A DNA stretch of 10,000 nucleotides from Thiobacillus sp. GTDB taxonomy: Bacteria; Pseudomonadota; Gammaproteobacteria; Burkholderiales; Thiobacillaceae. Position numbers and translations under genes: made by a program. The DNA is taken from assembly GCA_020217265.1 (NCBI GenBank), contig JAIWOS010000076.1, positions 1-10,000 of the forward strand. The letters run 5' to 3'. Under the pieces are notes generated by a model. The model had not been told where the DNA came from. It worked only from the letters and a program-made list of their open reading frames with translations, and did not search any database. Shown here in pieces: positions 5,915 through 10,000 of the stretch (the first letter of the stretch is position 1; the number at the start of each line of letters is the position of its first letter).

Positions 5915-6787
5915 TCAAATCTGCCGTTGACGTCGCACCTGCCAGCCAATCAGACCCAGGCCAGCCAGCATGAGCGCATAGGCTTCCGCTTCAGGCACCA
6001 CGGCGGTCATTCCCGCCAGCAGGGGCGTCGCCGCGCCGAACTCGCCCACCAGCGTTGCCGCGCCCGTCGTCAGGTTGATGCTGTAGAAGCCGCTCTGGCC
6101 CGTGATGCCGCTGGTCAAGCCCGCGAAGGCCCGGCCATCGGCAAGGATGTCGAAGCCGAACGCGCCGATGGTGTCCAGCCCCAGAGGCCCGACATCGATG
6201 AGGCTGGGTGCGTTGAATGCCCCGTTCGCCACCCGCAGGCGATCCGTGGCAAAGTCGATGTAATAGAGCTGGGTGGACGCAGGCGCCGGCATCACGCCCG
6301 AGTTGGTATAGGCCACCCCGCCGATGTTCGGCTGGATCGTGGATGACGTATTGCCGATCACGCCGGTATTCGCATTCACAGCGTAGTTGTTGCCGGCTGA
6401 GCTAATCAGCCGCAGCGAGGCACCGGTTCCGGCGTCTGCCACCGGATTGAAGTCGATGCCGTACGCCAGCCCCGACTCGATCGTGGCACCGGTGAGGTTG
6501 ACCTTGAAAGTGGCCGCCCCGGTCATCGGATCGATCGTGTAGAGCTTGTTGTCGGTTCCCACGCCATACACCATCGAATCGCCCGGGCGAGTGTCGATGC
6601 CCACGATACGCGCGCCCGGCGTCACGCCGGTCACGCTGATCAGCGGGCTCCACACCCCCGGTGTGGCACTGTCGAATGTGGCGATCCGGTTGTCCGTCGT
6701 GATCCCGAGGATCTGCACCGCCTGCGCTGCGCCTCCGACCGTCAGCAATCCTGCCGCGATCAGTGCGCGGCTCCATGTCGATTTCAT
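5915..6787 (-). CDS. PEP-CTERM sorted DUF4394 protein
   Basis: A 290-residue exported protein. Residues 1-23 are a signal peptide (SRALIAAGLLTVGGAAQA, then VQ). The body matches the DUF4394 pattern, with propeller-like repeats such as LGITTDNRIATFD, VGIDTRPGDSMVYGVG and KLYTIDPMTGAATF. The C-terminus is a PEP-CTERM signal: V264-P265-E266-A267, a hydrophobic helix (ALMLAGLGLIGW) and a basic tail (RRQRQ), with Ala at the usual second Pro. Such proteins are recognised by an exosortase (EpsH/XrtA type) and linked to exopolysaccharide or surface display; no exosortase is in this window. Start at 6787 has AGGAGG 5-8 bases upstream. A strong terminator follows. Confidence 0.92.
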   Translation of the reverse strand: MKSTWSRALIAAGLLTVGGAAQAVQILGITTDNRIATFDSATPGVWSPLISVTGVTPGARIVGIDTRPGDSMVYGVGTDNKLYTIDPMTGAATFKVNLTGATIESGLAYGIDFNPVADAGTGASLRLISSAGNNYAVNANTGVIGNTSSTIQPNIGGVAYTNSGVMPAPASTQLYYIDFATDRLRVANGAFNAPSLIDVGPLGLDTIGAFGFDILADGRAFAGLTSGITGQSGFYSINLTTGAATLVGEFGAATPLLAGMTAVVPEAEAYALMLAGLGLIGWQVRRQRQI

Positions 6788-6830
6788 GCTCTCCTCCTGT
6801 GTTCACAGTATCGACTCATCAGTAATCAAG

Positions 6831-6845
6831 GCAGGCACCCTGCCC
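6831..6845 (-). promoter_or_regulatory. Weak sigma-54-like site or hairpin before PEP-CTERM gene
   Basis: Minus-strand GGGCAGGGTGCCTGC has GG and GC dinucleotides with the required 10-base spacing of a -24/-12 promoter and agrees with 8 of 11 consensus positions (TGGCACG-N4-TTGC). Transcription would begin near 6820, 33 bases before the PEP-CTERM ATG. The same bases form a 6-bp hairpin with a 3-base loop, so they could instead be a weak stop signal for the upstream SRPBCC gene. Confidence 0.25.
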
Positions 6846-6890
6846 ACCCAGCCTCAATACGCACGCGGTCGGCAAACAGATGCATGCCAA

Positions 6891-7391
6891 TCAGCCCCGC
6901 CCACGACACGCGCTGCGCGAAGGACGGAAATCGATCAGCTCGACCCCCAGCATGCGCGCCATGCCCACTGCACCGTCCTTCATTACCGCGTGGTGATTCC
7001 AGGCGAACAGCGGCGAGAGCAGCGGCGAGAGCCAGCGCATCCAGGTCTTCACCGGCTGCACCTGCCAGACGTAGCGAACGCGGGTACCCACCGGAATCGC
7101 GGCGATTTCCCAGCGCCCCATGCCCTGCAGGTCGCCGGTGGCTTCCACTGCCAGCAGGTAGGGCTTTTCCGCCGCGCGGGTGACGAAATCGATGACGAAG
7201 CCGTAGGGCAAGCGGCTGGTCCACCAGGTGCGGCGCACCGCACCCTCGTCGTTTTCCCCGCCTGCGTGCAGCAATTGCACGCGGCGGATTTCGGGCCACC
7301 ACTGCGGCCAGGCCTCGCTGTCTTCGAGCACCTGCCACACCGCCTCGGGCGGCGCGGCGAGATGCCATTCGCTCACGAGCCGGAAGCGCAT
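6891..7391 (-). CDS. SRPBCC family (polyketide cyclase/START-like) protein
   Basis: A 166-residue protein of the SRPBCC (Bet v1-like) superfamily. The opening FRLVSEWHLAAPPEAVWQVLEDSEAWPQWWPEI is the classic first strand, helix pair and W-rich loop. Strands with VRRTWWTSRLPYGFVIDF and GRWEIAAIPVGTRVRYVWQV follow, and a long C-terminal helix ends near residue 155. These proteins hold a hydrophobic ligand in a deep cavity; the ligand is unknown here. No signal peptide. The stop of the globin gene is only 3 bases upstream of its ATG at 7391, so the two are co-transcribed, although the ribosome site (GAAGTG) is weak and coupling is likely. The last residues (RSACRGRG) are basic and probably disordered. 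Confidence 0.88.
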   Translation of the reverse strand: MRFRLVSEWHLAAPPEAVWQVLEDSEAWPQWWPEIRRVQLLHAGGENDEGAVRRTWWTSRLPYGFVIDFVTRAAEKPYLLAVEATGDLQGMGRWEIAAIPVGTRVRYVWQVQPVKTWMRWLSPLLSPLFAWNHHAVMKDGAVGMARMLGVELIDFRPSRSACRGRG

Positions 7392-7394
7392 CGG

Positions 7395-7835
7395 TCACTT
7401 CGCGACGATGTCGCCTTTCATCGCGGCGAGCGCAGTCAGCAACTCGTTCTTCTCCCTGGCGGGCACGTTGAACTTGTCGAGCGATTTCACCAGGTCTTCC
7501 ACCAGCGCGTTGAAGTGCGCCTCGGTCACGCCCATGCCGGCGTGCGCGGATTTCATGTCGCGGCCGGTGTACTTGCACGGCCCGCCGGTGGCTTCGCAGA
7601 TCTGGTTCACGAGCATGCTGTTCAGGCGCGGAATGTTGGTGTTGGCGAAAAAGCCGTTGATGCGCGGGTCGGCGGCGACGTTGCCGATGAAGTCGTCGAC
7701 CACCGCCTGGATCGCGGGCTTGCCGCCCAAGCGCTCGTAGAGGGATTTTTGCGGCGCAGGCTGCATCGAAGTGCAGGCGCCGAGCAGGAGGATAAGGGTC
7801 AGCGCGGACAGGCTGCGCATGGGGTTCAGTTTCAT
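7395..7835 (-). CDS. Lipoprotein group 1 truncated haemoglobin
   Basis: A 146-residue protein. Residues 1-20 are a lipoprotein signal with lipobox LGAC (Cys21), so the globin is lipid-anchored on the outer face of a membrane. The rest aligns without gaps to M. tuberculosis GlbN from memory: proximal His98 (SAHAGMG), Phe62-Phe63 of the CD region, and GGPCKYTG of the E-F loop. Distal residues differ: Ile50 at B10 (usually Tyr), Leu71 at E7, Leu75 at E11 (usually Gln) and Ile79 at E15. Cys80 and Cys87 could pair. The start at 7835 is preferred over an in-frame ATG at 7847, because GGAG (7842-7845) lies 6 bases before it, whereas the upstream ATG has none. Operon partner of the SRPBCC gene; divergent from the sigma gene. 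Confidence 0.9.
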   Translation of the reverse strand: MKLNPMRSLSALTLILLLGACTSMQPAPQKSLYERLGGKPAIQAVVDDFIGNVAADPRINGFFANTNIPRLNSMLVNQICEATGGPCKYTGRDMKSAHAGMGVTEAHFNALVEDLVKSLDKFNVPAREKNELLTALAAMKGDIVAK

Positions 7836-7897
7836 GTCGATCTCCATTGCCGAATAGGGGAAAGCTCCCTGCCCTCTCTACGCGCAGGCCCCTATAT

Positions 7898-7913
7898 CGG
7901 ATGCATGCATCCG
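7898..7913. promoter_or_regulatory. Perfect 16-bp palindrome between divergent genes
   Basis: CGGATGCATGCATCCG is its own reverse complement over all 16 bases. It lies in the 117-base region between the globin start (7835) and sigma-factor start (7953), 63 bases from the former and 40 from the latter. A two-fold symmetrical site of this length is a good candidate operator for a dimeric regulator controlling one or both divergent units. No known consensus is recognised. Confidence 0.45.
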
Positions 7914-7952
7914 TTCGGCTCCGGCCGGCGTAACACAGGGGCAACCGATACA

Positions 7953-8600
7953 ATGGCACGCAAGCACATGAACCCAACCCCTAGACCGTTCGACCCCGAC
8001 GCCCTGCACGGAAGCCTGCCCATGGAAGAAGCCGACGCGTCCGCTGATCCGCATGTCGCCGAACTCGCCCAGATGATCGCGCGCATGGCCTGTGGCGACG
8101 AGGCCGCACTGGCGCGTTTCTACGATCTTACGCTTCCCCGCGTGCACGGCCTGGCCCTGCGCATTGCCGGTCGCCGCGATCTCGCCGAGGAAATCTGCGT
8201 CGAAACCTACTGGCAGGCCTGGCGCGAGGCGGTGCGCTACGACGCCGCGCGCGGCGAACCGCTGGCCTGGCTGCTGGTGATGACGCGCACGCGCGCGCTC
8301 GATGCGCTGCGGCGACAGGATCGCGCAGTCAGCTGCCCCGACCCCGAGATCCATCTCGACGACGAAAACAGTACTGACGCCTCGCCGCTCGACGGGTTGA
8401 TGGCAGCCGAGCGCGCAGGAGCGCTCGGCCGCGCGCTCGCCGCACTCACCCCGGTGCAGCGGCAGATGGTCGGCCTTGCCTTTTACAAGGATCTGTCGCA
8501 CCAGGAAATCAGCGCGCATACCGGGCTGCCGCTCGGCACCGTCAAATCCCATCTGAAACGCGCGCAGGATGCCCTGCGCATCGCCCTTTGCTCAGCATGA
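7953..8600 (+). CDS. ECF-type RNA polymerase sigma factor (RpoE/ChrR-system-like)
   Basis: A group 4 (ECF) sigma factor, 215 residues from ATG 7953. Region 2 spans about 35-115 (ALARFYDLTLPRVHGLALRI, DLAEEICVETYWQAWREA, GEPLAWLLVMTRTRALDALR). After an acidic linker, region 4 runs about 160-212 (LTPVQRQMVGLAFYKDLSHQEI, GLPLGTVKSHLKRAQDALR), the -35-binding helix-turn-helix. The pairing with a ChrR-like cupin gene points to the RpoE-ChrR group, which answers singlet oxygen or organic peroxides. The start is uncertain: 7953 has AGGGG about 11 bases upstream, 7968 has none, and 8022 has GGAAG at good spacing and would still keep all of region 2. The stop overlaps the next gene's ATG in ATGA (8597-8600). 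Confidence 0.9.
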   Translation: MARKHMNPTPRPFDPDALHGSLPMEEADASADPHVAELAQMIARMACGDEAALARFYDLTLPRVHGLALRIAGRRDLAEEICVETYWQAWREAVRYDAARGEPLAWLLVMTRTRALDALRRQDRAVSCPDPEIHLDDENSTDASPLDGLMAAERAGALGRALAALTPVQRQMVGLAFYKDLSHQEISAHTGLPLGTVKSHLKRAQDALRIALCSA

Positions 8601-9064
8601 ATGCCCCTATGAAAATCAGCGAAACCGCCCTCGACCCCGATCTGATCGAGGCGCTGGCCACCGTCACCCCGCCCGCAGCACCGCCGCCGGAAGCAACCGC
8701 GCGCATGCGCGAAGCGCTGTTCCAGCGCGTCCACGCCGCTGCGCCGGACTTCCTGTTCGTGCACAGCCACGAAGGCGAATGGGTGCCCCTGCTGCGCGGC
8801 GTCGAACTCAAGCTGCTGCGCCAGGACGACAACCAGCGCGCCTATCTGCTGAGAATGGCGCCCGGCGCGCGCATTCCCGCACACGGGCACGCGCTCGACG
8901 AGGAAAGCCTGGTGCTGGAAGGCGACGTCACCATCAACGGCGTGCTGTGCCGCGCCGGCGACTACCACTTCGCACCGCGCGGCAAGCCGCATGGCCGGCT
9001 CACCACCGAAGGTGGCTGCCTGCTGTTCGTGCGCGGCGCGGTCGACGCGCACCCCGGCCGATGA
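8597..9064 (+). CDS. ChrR-like cupin protein, probable sigma-factor partner
   Basis: A 155-residue protein whose C-terminal half is a cupin of the ChrR type: GARIPAHGHALDEE (90-103) and GDYHFAPRGKPHG (121-133). His96, His98, Glu102 and His132 have exactly the spacing of the ChrR cupin zinc ligands (His141, His143, Glu147, His177, from memory). ChrR proteins are about 210 residues and have an N-terminal anti-sigma domain with a His/Cys zinc site. Here only about 50 residues precede the cupin, with no cysteines and a Pro/Ala-rich linker, so that domain is reduced or lost. The ATG overlaps the sigma stop in ATGA and the gene's stop overlaps the next ATG in another. A cysteine-free sensor or a different partner role are both possible. 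Confidence 0.87.
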   Translation: MNAPMKISETALDPDLIEALATVTPPAAPPPEATARMREALFQRVHAAAPDFLFVHSHEGEWVPLLRGVELKLLRQDDNQRAYLLRMAPGARIPAHGHALDEESLVLEGDVTINGVLCRAGDYHFAPRGKPHGRLTTEGGCLLFVRGAVDAHPGR

Positions 9065-10000
9065 CGCGGGCTTGCGCGGGCCTCTTCGCCGCCGGCATGA
9101 TGGCGGCCATGTCCGCCTTCGCTGCCCCGCCCGCGCCTTACGCTGCTCCGCCCTGGCTGCCGGGCGGCGACCTGCAGACCATCTACACCAGCCTGTTCAT
9201 TCGCGTGCCGCAGGTGGAATACCGGCGCGAACGGCTCGAACTTCCCGACGGCGACTTCCTCGACTTCGACTGGATCGACGGCGACGCCGGCCAGCCCGTC
9301 GTCGTCCTGTTCCATGGCCTCGAGGGCAATTCCGGCAGTTTCTACGCGCGCGACCTGATGCACAGCCTGAAGGCACGAGGCTGGCACGGCGTCGTCGCGC
9401 ATTTCCGCGGCTGCTCTGGCGAGGACAACCGCCTGCCGCGCGCGTACTTCGCGGGTGACTCGGCCGATATCGAAACCATGCTGCGGCACGTCAAATCGCG
9501 CCACCCACATGCGCCGCTCTACGCCGTCGGCGTTTCGCTCGGCGGCAATGCGCTCCTGAAATGGCTGGGCGAGAAAGGCGCAGCGGCTGCAACGCTGGTC
9601 AACCGCGCCGCCGCCGTATCCGCCCCGCTCGATCTCGCCGCGGCCGGCAACGCGCTCGACCGCGGTTTCAACCGCGCCGTCTACACCGCGCGCTTTCTTG
9701 CCACCCTCAAGGTCAAGGCGCTCGCCAAGGCGGAAAAATTCCCCGGGCTGCTCGACGCCGACGCCATTGCGGCCGCCACCACCTTCCGCGAGTTCGATAC
9801 CCTGGTCACGGCCAGGCTGCACGGCTTCGTCGACGCCGACGATTACTGGCGCCGGGTGTCCAGCAAGCCGCTGCTGCCATTCATCGCCGTGCCGACGCTC
9901 GTCGTCAACGCGAAGAACGACCCCTTCCTCCCCGCCGACGCGCTGCCCGGGCCGGCCGAGGTTTCGTCTGCCGTGACGCTCGACCAGCCCGAGGCCGGCG
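9061..10000 (+). CDS. YheT-like alpha/beta hydrolase (3' end outside window)
   Basis: An open frame of 313 residues runs off the right edge. It carries the signature of the YheT/EMB8 family (COG0429): PPWLPGGDLQTIYTSLF near the start, the oxyanion region LFHGLEGNSGSFYARDLM, HFRGCSGEDNRLPRAYFAGD, nucleophile Ser159 in GVSLGGNALLKWLGE, and the acidic residue in NAKNDPFLP. The catalytic His lies beyond the window. Substrates of the family are poorly known, probably carboxylic esters or lipids. Residues 1-21 (TRACAGLFAAGMMAAMSAFA) look like a signal peptide, unusual in a family that is normally cytosolic; the ATG at 9061 is favoured by the ATGA overlap with the cupin gene, but a later Met would remove it. 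Third gene of the sigma operon. Confidence 0.9.
   Translation, partial: MTRACAGLFAAGMMAAMSAFAAPPAPYAAPPWLPGGDLQTIYTSLFIRVPQVEYRRERLELPDGDFLDFDWIDGDAGQPVVVLFHGLEGNSGSFYARDLMHSLKARGWHGVVAHFRGCSGEDNRLPRAYFAGDSADIETMLRHVKSRHPHAPLYAVGVSLGGNALLKWLGEKGAAAATLVNRAAAVSAPLDLAAAGNALDRGFNRAVYTARFLATLKVKALAKAEKFPGLLDADAIAAATTFREFDTLVTARLHGFVDADDYWRRVSSKPLLPFIAVPTLVVNAKNDPFLPADALPGPAEVSSAVTLDQPEAG

Noticed and set aside
5675..6346. Plus-strand frame opposite the PEP-CTERM and FGE-like genes, with an AGGAGG at about 5787
   Set aside because: The translation is low-complexity and antisense to two well-supported genes; the AGGAGG is a chance match inside the FGE-like signal-peptide region.
6871..6890. Minus-strand TTGGCATG...TTTGCC as a sigma-54 promoter
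   Set aside because: The GG and GC elements are 13 bases apart instead of the required 10.
6546..7952. Long plus-strand open frame in phase with the sigma-factor gene (a 684-residue reading in total)
   Set aside because: It runs antisense through the PEP-CTERM, SRPBCC and globin genes, which have clear homology patterns and ribosome sites. GC-rich antisense strands often stay open; the real sigma gene begins at 7953 or later.

Overview
The window is GC-rich, gene-dense bacterial DNA whose protein families (beta-class GST, LysR regulator, cytochrome P460 family, PEP-CTERM protein, lipoprotein-type truncated haemoglobin, ECF sigma with a ChrR-like cupin) suggest a betaproteobacterium, perhaps of the Nitrosomonadales/Rhodocyclales type. 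This placement is an inference from gene content. There are no rRNA or tRNA genes, CRISPR arrays, insertion sequences or phage genes, and no gene-free stretch longer than about 120 bases.

Layout. (1) 1-713, plus strand: the end of an unrecognised gene, then a small secreted coiled-coil protein of unknown function. (2) 703-3220, minus strand: a tight five-gene operon, read from 3220 down: beta-class glutathione S-transferase, cytosolic DsbA-like CSWC protein, WrbA-like flavodoxin-fold oxidoreductase, 4-oxalocrotonate-tautomerase-family protein, NTF2/SnoaL-like protein. A LysR-type regulator (3320-4240, plus) diverges from it across an AT-rich 99-bp region with a clear CTATT-N11-AATAG operator-like dyad. 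The set reads as a regulated response to electrophiles or quinones. (3) 4310-6787, minus strand: a cytochrome P460-family c-type haem protein, a secreted SUMF1/FGE-like protein, and a PEP-CTERM DUF4394 protein followed by a strong intrinsic terminator. (4) 6891-7835, minus strand: an SRPBCC protein and a lipoprotein truncated haemoglobin. (5) 7953-10000, plus strand: ECF sigma factor, ChrR-like cupin and YheT-like alpha/beta hydrolase, joined by two 4-nt ATGA overlaps.

Points that stand out: the ChrR-like protein keeps the cupin metal ligands but lacks the N-terminal zinc-binding anti-sigma domain; the P460-family protein has Met where P460 has its haem-crosslinking Lys; the truncated globin is lipid-anchored with an apolar distal pocket; the FGE-like protein lacks the second active-site Cys; a perfect 16-bp palindrome lies between the globin and the sigma factor. 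Comparisons with reference proteins are from memory, without database searches.
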